Both the position numbers and the translations under genes were made by a program. A DNA stretch of 12,141 nt, taken from positions 1 through 12,141 of the forward strand of contig JAJYGK010000118.1 in the NCBI GenBank assembly GCA_021790715.1, read 5' to 3'. Positions 1 to 6,868 of the stretch are shown here, piece after piece (the stretch's first letter is position 1; each line of letters begins with the position of its first letter). Under the pieces are notes generated by a model. That model was not told the origin of the DNA. It searched no databases and saw only the letters and a list, made by a program, of their open reading frames with translations. The DNA is from Chloroflexota bacterium. Its GTDB lineage: Bacteria; Chloroflexota; Limnocylindria; Limnocylindrales; CSP1-4.

Positions 1-497
1 CCGCACAGACGCGGATGGCCCGCAGGCTCGGCCAGATCCAGGTGCTGACGTTCGTGACGCAATGCGCGGCCTACGCCGGCAACGACGCACAGAAGATGGT
101 CGCGCTGATCGCGGTGGGTGCCGGGACGGCCGACCCGGCGCTGCGGGTGCAGCCCCTGCCGATGCTGGCGGTGGGGGTCTGCTTCGCGCTGGGGACGCTC
201 TACGGGATCGAGCGGCTGGCGCCGTTGCTGGGACGGCGCGTCCTGCCGATGCGTCCCGTGGACCCGGCGGTGGCGGAGCTGTCGGCCGCGGTGGCGGTCC
301 TGGGCAGTGCCGCGCTCGCCACGCCCGTCTCGTCCACGCAGGCGACCGCGGCCGGCCTCATCGGGGCGGGCATGGGCGTGACCTACCGGAGGGTGCGCTG
401 GCAGGAGGCGGCGCGGATCGGCGTCGCCTGGGTGGTCACGCTGCCGACGTCCGCGGCGCTGGCCGGCATGCTCGCGTTCGCGCTGCACGCACGCTGA
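1..497 (+). CDS. PiT-family inorganic phosphate permease, 3' part (5' end outside window)
   Basis: This is the C-terminal 164 residues of an inner-membrane phosphate permease that imports phosphate (often metal-phosphate) using the ion gradient. The frame is open to the left edge; the first complete codon is at 3, and the ATG at 15 is internal. The second PiT signature is visible as AYAGNDAQKM (about 72-101), followed by hydrophobic segments. A second conserved loop reads TPVSSTQAT (about 321-347). Most family members, including the permease at 10500, have a histidine in the STTH position; here it is glutamine. The last segment, AWVVTLPTSAALAG, matches the usual final helix. Ten bases separate it from the DUF47 gene, the common pit-DUF47 pairing. 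Family assignment is firm; which PiT subfamily is not. The sequence differs enough from the second permease that recent duplication is unlikely. Confidence 0.9.
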   Translation, partial: AQTRMARRLGQIQVLTFVTQCAAYAGNDAQKMVALIAVGAGTADPALRVQPLPMLAVGVCFALGTLYGIERLAPLLGRRVLPMRPVDPAVAELSAAVAVLGSAALATPVSSTQATAAGLIGAGMGVTYRRVRWQEAARIGVAWVVTLPTSAALAGMLAFALHAR

Positions 498-507
498 GGA
501 GGGGGAG

Positions 508-1146
508 ATGCGACTGCCGCTCGTGCGGGTGATCCGCGACCTCACCGGAGCATCGAGCCACGAGTTCGTCGAGCTGCTCGCGGGCCACCTCGACACGACC
601 CTGGCCGGCGCCCGCCTGGCCGGTGATGTCGTGGCGGGCATCGTCCCGCCGGACGTGGCGCAGGACCGCATGCGCGAGATCGAGCACCAGGGCGACGAGT
701 ACGCGGTCCGGCTCACGGCCGCGCTGTCGGGGACGCTGGTCACGCCGATCGACAGGGAGGATCTGGTGCGCGTCTCGCGCTCGATCGACGACGTGCTCGA
801 CAACCTGCGCGACTTCCTGCGCGAATGGGAGCTCTTCCAGCTCAAGAACGGCGCCGCGCTGGGGCCGCTCCTCGACGCGGTCGTGGTCGCGATCGGCGGG
901 CTCCGCCAGGCGGTCGAAGCGCTGGATCACCCCGCGCAGATCATGGAGCTGGCGCACGCGGCGCGGCGGGCCGGCGTGCAGATCCGTCGCCTCTACGAGC
1001 TCGAGCTCGCCGGCCTGTTCCGCGGCGAGGTGACGATGCGGGTGCTGAAGACGCGCGAGCTCCTGCGGCGCATCGACGTCGTCGGGTTGCGGCTGGGCGA
1101 GGCGGCGGACGCGCTCGTCGACGCCGCCGTCAAGCGAAACGCCTGA
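508..1146 (+). CDS. DUF47 / PhoU-like protein paired with the upstream PiT permease
   Basis: A 212-residue, all-helical cytosolic protein of the DUF47 (PhoU-like) family, whose genes sit beside pit genes and are thought to modulate the permease. The start ATG follows a strong GAGGAGGGGGAG ribosome site right after the permease stop, so the two are probably co-transcribed. The first helical repeat keeps the family motifs: IEHQGDE (58-64), TPIDRED (79-85) and DDVLDNLRD (94-102). The second repeat looks degenerate. Where the paralogue at 9348 has LENEGDRI, this protein has AARRAGVQI (about 150-158), and the later acidic positions are also altered. PhoU-like proteins bind metals through acidic ExxxD-type motifs in each repeat, so one site may be lost; that is inference. 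Length is normal for the family. Confidence 0.9.
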   Translation: MRLPLVRVIRDLTGASSHEFVELLAGHLDTTLAGARLAGDVVAGIVPPDVAQDRMREIEHQGDEYAVRLTAALSGTLVTPIDREDLVRVSRSIDDVLDNLRDFLREWELFQLKNGAALGPLLDAVVVAIGGLRQAVEALDHPAQIMELAHAARRAGVQIRRLYELELAGLFRGEVTMRVLKTRELLRRIDVVGLRLGEAADALVDAAVKRNA

Positions 1147-1184
1147 CGGCCTGCGCGCTCCTCCGGCGGCCCCGGAAGGCCGTC
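1145..1184. terminator. Nested stem-loop between convergent genes, candidate bidirectional terminator
   Basis: GACGGCCT (1145-1152) and AGGCCGTC (1177-1184) are perfect inverted repeats. Inside them lies a second perfect pair, TCCGG (1162-1166) and CCGGA (1172-1176). The structure begins at the DUF47 stop codon and fills most of the 59-bp gap before the stop of the minus-strand peptidase. There is no T-run on either side, so intrinsic termination is plausible but not proven; such U-less hairpins are common in GC-rich genomes. Confidence 0.5.
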
Positions 1185-1205
1185 CCCCGGCGATCCTCGC
1201 GCCGC

Positions 1206-3341
1206 CTACGGGCGGACGCGCTTCTCCCGTGGCAGCGGCGGCAGGTCGCGCCGTCCCCGCACCAGGAAGTGCCGGAACCACGCCGCGACCTGCACGATGT
1301 TCTCCACCCGCCGGAACGGGGTCCCGCTCCGCGTCAGCTCGTGGGTCTCCTCCGGGACGCGCATGAGGCGGACCGGCCGCCGGTGGGCCCGGAGCACCGC
1401 GAAGAACTCCTCGGCCTGCGTGATCGGCACGCGGATGTCCTTCTCGGCGTGCTGGATGAGGAGCGGCGTCCGCACCCGGCTCGCATGGGCGATGGGGCTG
1501 TGGCGCCAGAAGAGCTCGTGGTCCTCCCACGGGTTCACGCCGTACTCCTCGGTCCCGAACATGGGCCCGCCGATATCGCCGGAAAGCATCTCGGAGGTCA
1601 TGTCGTTCACCGAGCGCGCGGTCAGCGCGGCCTTGAAGCGGTTCGTGTGGCCCACGATCCAGCTCGTGAGGTAGCCGCCGTAGGAGCCGCCCGTGACGCC
1701 CAGGCGATCCGGGTCGGCCAGGCCGTCGGCGAGGAGCGAATCGACGCCGGACATCACGTCGGCCATCGGCCCGTCGCCCCAGTCGCGGTGGTTGGCGCGG
1801 ACGAAGTCCTGCCCGTAGCCCTCCGAGCCGCGGGGGTTGCACGCGTACACGCTCATCCCGTCGGCGACGAGGCACTGCCACTCCCAGAACGGGGCGTACC
1901 CGTAGAGCGTGGCCGGCCCGCCGTGGATCTCGACGACCATCGGGGCCGGCCGGCCGTCGTCGCGGCGCGCGGCCGGGTAGAACCACCCCTGGATGCGCCG
2001 GCCGTCCGATTCGTGCCAGCGCGTCTCGGGCTCGACCAGCGCGATCCCGGCCCAGCGCGAGGCCATGAGGTCGCTCACGCGTCGCAGCTCGCGCGCGGAG
2101 GCCGGGGGCGCGTCGTCGGCCGGCACGTCGAGCACGACGACCTCCGGCGCGTGCACGGGATCCATCGCCGTCACGGCGATGCGCGAGGCGCCGCCGGCCA
2201 CCGGCACCTGGTGGGTGCGGTTCAGGCAGTGACGCCCCTCCGTCAGGCGCACGACGCGGCGGCCCGCGGCCTCGACCCGCCACAGCTCGTAGCTGCCGTC
2301 GATCGGCGCCGCGAACGTGATCCAGCGGCCGTCGGCGCTCCAGTGCACACGCGTCTCGCCGCCGCCCAGCAGATCGCTCCCCATGCTGGCGCCGACCATC
2401 AGGTCGGAGTCGCCCGTGAGGTCCTCGCCCTCCTGCTCGGGCGACGCCCTGAACCGCCACACGTCGCGGCGCGCCGGGCCGCGCCCCTCGTAGCGGTGCC
2501 CGATCGCGGCGATCCACTCGCCGTCCGGGCTCCAGGCCGGCGCCGAGAACTCGCGCCGGCCGCGGCCGCCGCTGAGCCGCTCGATGCGGCGCGTCGCCAC
2601 GTCGACGAGGAACAGGTCCGCCTGCCAGTCCAGGTCGTGATCGCGGTGCCGTCGCGACTCGAACACGATGCGGCGGCCGTCAGGGCTCCACTCGAAGGCG
2701 CCGTCGTTGAACGCGCCACCGGTCAGGCGGCCGGCCTCGCCGGTCTCCGCGTCGACGAGCCACAGGTGCGCGAACCGGTCGTGGGTGAACCCCTTGCCGT
2801 TGTACTGGTACTGGAGGCGGTCGACGAAGCTGTAGTCGGATTCCGGCGGTTCGCCCGGCTCCCGCCGATGGCGCGGGGCGGGAGCGGTTTGCTCGGAGGT
2901 GCTCACCACGCAGAGGCGCGTGCCATCCGGGCTCCAGTCGAGGTCGCTCACGTCGTGCGGCAGGCGGGTCAGCTGGTGCGCCTCGCCGCCCGCCAGCGGC
3001 AGGACCCACACCTGTGTCGCGCCGTCCGCGGGCGCGTCGGGGGCCACGGCGACGTCCAGTCCCCCACCGGCCCGGAGCACGGCGGACCGGTCGGAGAGGA
3101 ACGCGAGCCGCGAACCGTCCGGGCTCCAGCGCGGGTGCGTGTCGTGCTTCGCGCCGAGCGTCACCTGCCGGGCCGGCGCCGACGCGTCCGCCGGGGCCAG
3201 CCAGACGGCCTCGCGGTAGTCGTCCTTCCCCGGTCCCACCGCCTTCGTCGAGAACGCGACGTGCCGCCCGTCGGGCGACAGGCGGACCTCGGTGGGGATG
3301 CGCAGGTCGTACAGGTCGGTGGGCAGTGGCAGTCTCGGCAT
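1206..3341 (-). CDS. S9 family peptidase (prolyl oligopeptidase / acylaminoacyl-peptidase type)
   Basis: A 711-residue serine peptidase that should cleave short peptides or blocked N-terminal residues. The N-terminal two thirds is a beta-propeller with PD40-type repeats: LSPDG (21-25), WSPDG at about 72, 136, 218 and 270, and WSADG at about 334. The C-terminal alpha/beta-hydrolase domain has HGGP (473-476, oxyanion region), the nucleophile elbow GGSYGG with Ser553, Asp635 in HAEKDIRVP, and His667 in EETHEL. All three catalytic residues are present. No signal peptide is seen, so it is probably cytosolic. I chose the ATG at 3341, giving MPRLPLPTDLYDLRIP, because family members begin this way; a TTG at 3374 would add 11 unlikely residues. 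The ribosome site is weak (GGGAAG directly before the ATG). It is convergent with the phosphate genes at its 3' end and divergent from the ppk operon, with no evident role in phosphate metabolism. Confidence 0.93.
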   Translation of the reverse strand: MPRLPLPTDLYDLRIPTEVRLSPDGRHVAFSTKAVGPGKDDYREAVWLAPADASAPARQVTLGAKHDTHPRWSPDGSRLAFLSDRSAVLRAGGGLDVAVAPDAPADGATQVWVLPLAGGEAHQLTRLPHDVSDLDWSPDGTRLCVVSTSEQTAPAPRHRREPGEPPESDYSFVDRLQYQYNGKGFTHDRFAHLWLVDAETGEAGRLTGGAFNDGAFEWSPDGRRIVFESRRHRDHDLDWQADLFLVDVATRRIERLSGGRGRREFSAPAWSPDGEWIAAIGHRYEGRGPARRDVWRFRASPEQEGEDLTGDSDLMVGASMGSDLLGGGETRVHWSADGRWITFAAPIDGSYELWRVEAAGRRVVRLTEGRHCLNRTHQVPVAGGASRIAVTAMDPVHAPEVVVLDVPADDAPPASARELRRVSDLMASRWAGIALVEPETRWHESDGRRIQGWFYPAARRDDGRPAPMVVEIHGGPATLYGYAPFWEWQCLVADGMSVYACNPRGSEGYGQDFVRANHRDWGDGPMADVMSGVDSLLADGLADPDRLGVTGGSYGGYLTSWIVGHTNRFKAALTARSVNDMTSEMLSGDIGGPMFGTEEYGVNPWEDHELFWRHSPIAHASRVRTPLLIQHAEKDIRVPITQAEEFFAVLRAHRRPVRLMRVPEETHELTRSGTPFRRVENIVQVAAWFRHFLVRGRRDLPPLPREKRVRP

Positions 3342-3522
3342 CTTCCCTACTCTGCAAGTCGGGCCGACTGGCAAGGCGCGGGTCCGGGCATCGGAGGGCC
3401 GGGGATCCGTGGCGGGGCGCGCGACCCCGAGTCTATCCGCGGCCGGGCTCGGCCGCGCGGCAGACGGGGCACGGGCGCACGGCAGGCCGGGTCGCGCACG
3501 GGCGCACGACTACAATCGCGCC
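3342..3522. promoter_or_regulatory. Divergent intergenic control region between the peptidase and the ppk operon
   Basis: This 181-bp gap must hold the promoters of both divergent units. Three structures can be seen. A perfect 8-bp inverted repeat, CGCGGCCG-GGCT-CGGCCGCG, lies at 3438-3457. A perfect 13-bp direct repeat, GCACGGGCGCACG, occurs at 3469-3481 and 3496-3508. A TACAAT box lies at 3511-3516. On the minus strand TAGACT (complement of 3430-3435) could be a -10 box for the peptidase, about 90 bases before its start; this is weak. No clear -35 hexamer is seen for the plus-strand promoter, and the second direct repeat occupies part of the spacer. Binding of a regulator to the repeats is inference. 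Confidence 0.5.
3511..3516 (+). promoter_or_regulatory. TACAAT -10 box, probably for a leaderless transcript
   Basis: TACAAT matches the bacterial -10 consensus at five of six positions and is followed by only six bases before the ATG at 3523. That spacing puts the likely transcription start at or within a base or so of the A of the start codon. No Shine-Dalgarno sequence precedes this ATG, consistent with leaderless initiation. It would drive the whole operon from 3523 to 9154. Confidence 0.6.
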
Positions 3523-3930
3523 ATGTCCACGAACCGCACCGTCTCCACGCGCTACACGAGCGGCGGCGAATACCTGACCCCGGTACGCATCCACGCCGAC
3601 CGCGCCGCCGGCCGGCTCGAGATCGAGTGGGCGGACGGCCACCAGACGGTGTACGACACCGTCACGCTGCGCTGGCTCTGCCCGTGCGCCTACTGCCGGG
3701 GGGAGGCGGGCGCTCCGGGCTGGCTCGACTCGTCGCCCACACTGACCGCCGACCAGACGCGCCTCGTGGACGTGCAGCTCGTGGGCAACTACGCGATCGC
3801 GCCGACGTGGGCCGACGGCCACCACAGCGGCTTCTACACGTTCGAGCAGCTGCGCGAGCACTGCCCGTGCCCGGAGGACGAGGCGCGCCGTCGCGCGCAG
3901 GCCGCATCAGGCGAGGGAGATCACGAATGA
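3523..3930 (+). CDS. DUF971 / gamma-butyrobetaine hydroxylase-like N-terminal domain protein
   Basis: A 135-residue cytosolic protein consisting of a single GBBH-like N-terminal (DUF971) domain. The family zinc site is recognisable: CPCAYC supplies Cys53, Cys55 and Cys58 with the same spacing as in human gamma-butyrobetaine hydroxylase, and DGHHSGFYTFEQLR supplies His100. LVGNYAIAPTWADGH is the usual core of the family. A further Cys pair (CPC, 114-116) lies near the C-terminus and is not part of the standard site. Stand-alone bacterial members lack the oxygenase domain; links to Fe-S metabolism have been proposed but the function is not settled. The ATG at 3523 is chosen because it gives the family-like start and follows a TACAAT box by six bases. 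It is the first gene of the ppk operon and overlaps the next by four bases (ATGA). Confidence 0.88.
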   Translation: MSTNRTVSTRYTSGGEYLTPVRIHADRAAGRLEIEWADGHQTVYDTVTLRWLCPCAYCRGEAGAPGWLDSSPTLTADQTRLVDVQLVGNYAIAPTWADGHHSGFYTFEQLREHCPCPEDEARRRAQAASGEGDHE

Positions 3931-4271
3931 TCATCAGCACGACCAACTTCATCGCCGGGTACCGCGTGGCCGAGACGAAGGGCCAGTGCTTCGGCGTGGT
4001 GGTCCGCAGCCGCGGGCTCGCGGGCAACGTCGCGGCGGGGCTGCGCTCGATCGTCGGCGGAGAGATCAAGGAGTACACGGAGCTGCTCGAGGACGCGCGC
4101 AAGCACGCCATCGACCGCATGGTGGCGAACGCGACCGCGATGGGGGCGAACGCCATCCTCTCGATGCGGTTCGACAGCTCCGAGATGGGCCAGACGATGA
4201 CGGAGATCGTCGCCTACGGGACCGCCGTCGTCATCGAGCCCGGCCAGTCGGGCTACGACCAGGCCCGCTGA
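3927..4271 (+). CDS. YbjQ / UPF0145 family protein
   Basis: A 114-residue protein of the YbjQ/UPF0145 (DUF74) family, small proteins known from structures to form pentamers. They are often labelled heavy-metal-binding, though their role is not established. Recognisable family sequence includes the start MIISTTNFIAGY, the central GGEIKEYTELLEDARKHAI (44-62) and GANAILSMRFDSS (73-85). Length is typical (around 105-115). The start is fixed by the ATGA overlap with the preceding gene's stop and by a GAGGGAG ribosome site (3913-3919) seven bases upstream, which implies translational coupling. The context with a zinc-site DUF971 protein and polyphosphate kinase would allow a link to metal handling, since polyphosphate binds metals, but this is inference. 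Confidence 0.9.
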   Translation: MIISTTNFIAGYRVAETKGQCFGVVVRSRGLAGNVAAGLRSIVGGEIKEYTELLEDARKHAIDRMVANATAMGANAILSMRFDSSEMGQTMTEIVAYGTAVVIEPGQSGYDQAR

Positions 4272-4296
4272 TCCGGAACGGGGGGTGGCGCTCGCC

Positions 4297-4695
4297 ATGG
4301 GAAGCACCGGGCTGTCGCTGCTGCTGCGCGGCGCGCTCGGGGTCGCCGGCGGCATCGGGTTCCTGCTCGCGCTGGCGGTGATCGCCGCGGGCGAGCCGGT
4401 CGGTGCCGCCTGGCTGCTGATCGGGAGCGCCATCCTGATCCTCATCGCCCTCTACGAGCAGGCGCGCTACCGCGCACCCGCCGGCGAGACGCCCGCCGCG
4501 ACGGCACCCGGCGGCCGGGGCGCCGTGCCGCCGGACCAGCCGCCCTGGTCGACGCCGGGTCGTCCCGCCGCGGACCGTGGCCTGGCGGGATACCAGCGGA
4601 CCGACGAGGTCTTCGACGATCCCACGACGGGCCGGCGGCTGCGCGTCTGGTTCGACCCGACGACGGGCGAGCGCCGCTACGTCCCGGAGCCATGA
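4297..4695 (+). CDS. Small membrane protein with two TM segments and a DPTTG-repeat tail, function unknown
   Basis: I do not recognise a named family. The 132-residue product has two hydrophobic segments (about 8-31 and 34-54), enough for a helical hairpin in the membrane. A Pro/Ala/Gly-rich linker (about 58-95) follows, then a compact charged tail. The tail holds an imperfect internal repeat: FDDPTTGRRLRVW (106-118) and FDPTTGERRYVPE (119-131). The short hydrophilic tail would probably sit on the cytosolic side if both ends are inside. I take the ATG at 4297; a GTG at 4285 in frame would add four residues, and the G-rich run at 4280-4288 could serve either. It lies 25 bp after the ybjQ-like gene and 13 bp before ppk, so it is part of the operon. 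A membrane-anchored partner of the polyphosphate proteins is possible but unproven. Confidence 0.8.
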   Translation: MGSTGLSLLLRGALGVAGGIGFLLALAVIAAGEPVGAAWLLIGSAILILIALYEQARYRAPAGETPAATAPGGRGAVPPDQPPWSTPGRPAADRGLAGYQRTDEVFDDPTTGRRLRVWFDPTTGERRYVPEP

Positions 4696-4699
4696 GGAG
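4694..4699 (+). promoter_or_regulatory. Ribosome binding site that supports the upstream ppk start
   Basis: GAGGAG overlaps the stop codon of the membrane-protein gene and lies nine bases before the ATG at 4709. The alternative ATG at 4820, where PPK homology begins, has no such site. This favours translation from 4709 and coupling to the preceding gene. Confidence 0.65.
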
Positions 4700-4708
4700 C
4701 GAGCGCTG

Positions 4709-6868
4709 ATGGCCGCCATCCGTCCGACAGGGGCCACCGGCGCCGCCGCGGCGCGGGCGGGAGCGCCCGCGCGGGAGGCATCCCAGCGCGGCCAGCGGCG
4801 CGACCGGCACGCGGCGGCGATGCCGTACACGAACCGCGAGCTGAGCTGGCTGGACTTCAACGCGCGCGTCCTGCACGAGGCGGTCGACGAGCGCAACCCG
4901 CTCCTCGAGCGCGCCCGCTTCCTGGCGATCTTCTCGAGCAACCTCGACGAGTTCTTCCAGGTGCGCGTGGCCGGAGTCAAGCAGCAGATGGCCGCCGGCG
5001 GGGCACAGCGCACGCCCGACGGGCTGAGCCCGGCGGAGACGCTCCGGGCGATCCGGGCGAAGGTCCTGCCGCTCGTCGCGTCGCAGTCGGACACGTGGTC
5101 GCAGGTGCGGCGCGAGCTGGTCGGCCACGGGATCCGCATCGTGAGCTGGTCGGAGCGACCCGAGCGCCACCTGGAGCTTCGCCAGCGCTTCATCGACGAG
5201 ATCTTCCCGGTCCTCACGCCGCTGGCGGTGGACCCCGGTCACCCGTTCCCGTACATCAGCAATCTCTCGCTGTCGCTGGCGGTGACGGTGCGCAACCCGG
5301 AGACCGGCGAGCGCGGCTTCGCGCGGATCAAGGTCCCGCCCGTGCTGCCGCGCCTGGTCGAGGTGGGCGTCCGGACCTACATGCTCCTCGAGCAGGTCAT
5401 CGCGGCCAACCTCGACGTGCTCTTCCCGGGCATGGACATCATCGAGCACCACCTGTTCCGGGTGACGCGCAACGCCGACCTGGCGATCGAGGAGGACGAG
5501 GCCGACGACCTGTTGCTGGCGATCCAGGAGGAGCTGCGGCGGCGGCGCTTCGGCGACGTCGTCCGGCTCGAGGTCGAGCGATCGATGCCGGCGGAGACCC
5601 GCGCGATCCTGGAGCGCGGGCTGCAGTGCTCGCCGGAGGACGTCTACGAGATCTCCGGCACGCTCGACCTGAGCGCCCTCTTCGAGCTCGCCGACCTGGA
5701 CATCCCGAGCCTGCAGCTGTCGCCCTGGAACCCCGTCACGCCGCCGCGGGTGGTGCCGGCTGATCCGGACGAGCCGATGGACATGTTCGCCGCGATCCGG
5801 GACGGCGACATCCTGGTCCACCACCCGTACGAATCATTCGCCCGCTCCGTCCAGCGGTTCGTCGAGCAGGCCGCCGACGACCCGGACGTGCTCGCCATCA
5901 AGCAGACGCTGTACCGCACGAGCGGCGACTCGCCCATCGTCCAGACGCTGATCCGCGCCGCGGAGCGCGGCAAGCAGGTGGTGGTGCTGGTCGAGATCAA
6001 GGCCCGCTTCGACGAGGAGGCGAACATCGGGTGGGCGCGCGCGCTGGAGCGCGCCGGCGCGCACGTGGTGTACGGGCTCGTCGGGCTCAAGACGCACTCG
6101 AAGACGATGCTGATCGTGCGTCGCGAGGGGCGCGGGCTGCGCCGCTACGTCCACATCGGGACGGGCAACTACAACACGAAGACGGCCCGCATCTACGTCG
6201 ACCTGGGGCTGCTCAGCTGCCGCTCCGAGCTCGGCGCGGACGTCACGGATCTCTTCAACTTCCTGACCGGCCTCTCGCGCCAGCGCTCGTTCCGGCGGTT
6301 GCTCGTCGCGCCGTTCGGGCTGCGCGAGGGGGTCGTGGCGCGCATCGACCGCGAGATCGAGCGCCAGGCGACGGCGGGCGACGGGCGGATCGTGTTCAAG
6401 CTGAACGCCATCGTCGATCCCTCGATCATCCGGGCGCTGTACCGGGCGAGCCAGGCGGGCGTCCAGATCGACCTGGTCGTGCGCGGGATCTGCTCGCTCC
6501 GGCCGGGGCTCTCCGGCACCAGCGAGACGATCCGGGTCCGCTCGGTCGTCGGGCGGTTCCTGGAGCACTCCCGCATCCTCTACTTCCGCAACGGCGGAGA
6601 CGAGGAGTTCCTCATCGGGTCGGCGGACATGATGGAGCGCAACCTGGACCGCCGCGTCGAGGCGATGACGCCGGTCGACGACCCGGTCCTGCGCGAACGT
6701 TTGCGGGAGATCCTCGACGTCATGCTGCGCGACGACCGGCGGGCCTGGGAGCTCGGGGCAGACGGAGTGTGGCGCCGCGTGGAGGCGATCGCCGAGGAGC
6801 AGGCCGGCATCGATACGTTCGAGACGCTGATGGGCCGCGCGCTGGAGTCGGCCGAGGGGACGGCGTGA
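4709..6868 (+). CDS. ppk: Polyphosphate kinase 1
   Basis: A 719-residue PPK1, which reversibly polymerises the ATP gamma-phosphate into polyphosphate. The N-terminal domain begins with NRELSWLDFNARVLHEA (42-58) and SSNLDEFFQVRVAG (76-89). The catalytic core follows from HHPYESF (371-377) through LYRTSGDSPI and VLVEIKARFDEEANI. His463 in GLKTHSKT matches the histidine that is phosphorylated during catalysis in E. coli PPK. His620 in RFLEHSRILYF matches the second essential histidine. GSADMMERNLDRRVE (637-651) is the usual C-terminal signature. Every key motif is intact. The first 37 residues are Ala/Arg-rich and absent from typical PPKs; the start at 4709 is chosen for its GAGGAG ribosome site, but ATG 4820 is an alternative. 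The stop overlaps the next start (GTGA), suggesting coupled synthesis with the CYTH-CHAD protein. Confidence 0.97.
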   Translation: MAAIRPTGATGAAAARAGAPAREASQRGQRRDRHAAAMPYTNRELSWLDFNARVLHEAVDERNPLLERARFLAIFSSNLDEFFQVRVAGVKQQMAAGGAQRTPDGLSPAETLRAIRAKVLPLVASQSDTWSQVRRELVGHGIRIVSWSERPERHLELRQRFIDEIFPVLTPLAVDPGHPFPYISNLSLSLAVTVRNPETGERGFARIKVPPVLPRLVEVGVRTYMLLEQVIAANLDVLFPGMDIIEHHLFRVTRNADLAIEEDEADDLLLAIQEELRRRRFGDVVRLEVERSMPAETRAILERGLQCSPEDVYEISGTLDLSALFELADLDIPSLQLSPWNPVTPPRVVPADPDEPMDMFAAIRDGDILVHHPYESFARSVQRFVEQAADDPDVLAIKQTLYRTSGDSPIVQTLIRAAERGKQVVVLVEIKARFDEEANIGWARALERAGAHVVYGLVGLKTHSKTMLIVRREGRGLRRYVHIGTGNYNTKTARIYVDLGLLSCRSELGADVTDLFNFLTGLSRQRSFRRLLVAPFGLREGVVARIDREIERQATAGDGRIVFKLNAIVDPSIIRALYRASQAGVQIDLVVRGICSLRPGLSGTSETIRVRSVVGRFLEHSRILYFRNGGDEEFLIGSADMMERNLDRRVEAMTPVDDPVLRERLREILDVMLRDDRRAWELGADGVWRRVEAIAEEQAGIDTFETLMGRALESAEGTA
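4751..4772 (+). other. Perfect 9-bp stem-loop in the 5' coding part of ppk
   Basis: GCGCGGGCG (4751-4759) and CGCCCGCGC (4764-4772) are perfectly complementary around a GGAG tetraloop. The stem is entirely G-C pairs and lies 42 bases after the ATG, within the non-conserved Ala/Arg-rich leader of PPK. An RNA hairpin this strong could slow translation or mark a processing point in the operon transcript; the role is inference. GC-rich Ala/Gly/Arg codons make such structures more likely by chance. Confidence 0.55.

Noticed and set aside
436..2517. A 693-codon minus-strand open frame
   Set aside because: It overlaps the peptidase in another frame on the same strand and the DUF47 gene on the opposite strand, with low-complexity Arg/Gly/Ala composition and no recognisable motif.
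2520..3130. Repeated DNA word GTCCGGGCTCCA or close variants at about 2522, 2688, 2927 and 3118
   Set aside because: These are the codons of the WSPDG propeller blades of the S9 peptidase, so the repeat is explained by protein structure and is not a DNA element.
825..4271. A 1148-codon plus-strand open frame running across the peptidase gene
   Set aside because: It is antisense to the S9 peptidase, is rich in Arg, Ala, Pro and Gly without any domain, and ends in the frame of the real ybjQ-like gene. Long shadow frames are usual at this GC content.
4442..5824. Long minus-strand open frames opposite ppk (also 5834-7108)
   Set aside because: They are antisense to intact ppk with all catalytic motifs, and their translations are Arg/Asp-rich reflections of PPK codons.
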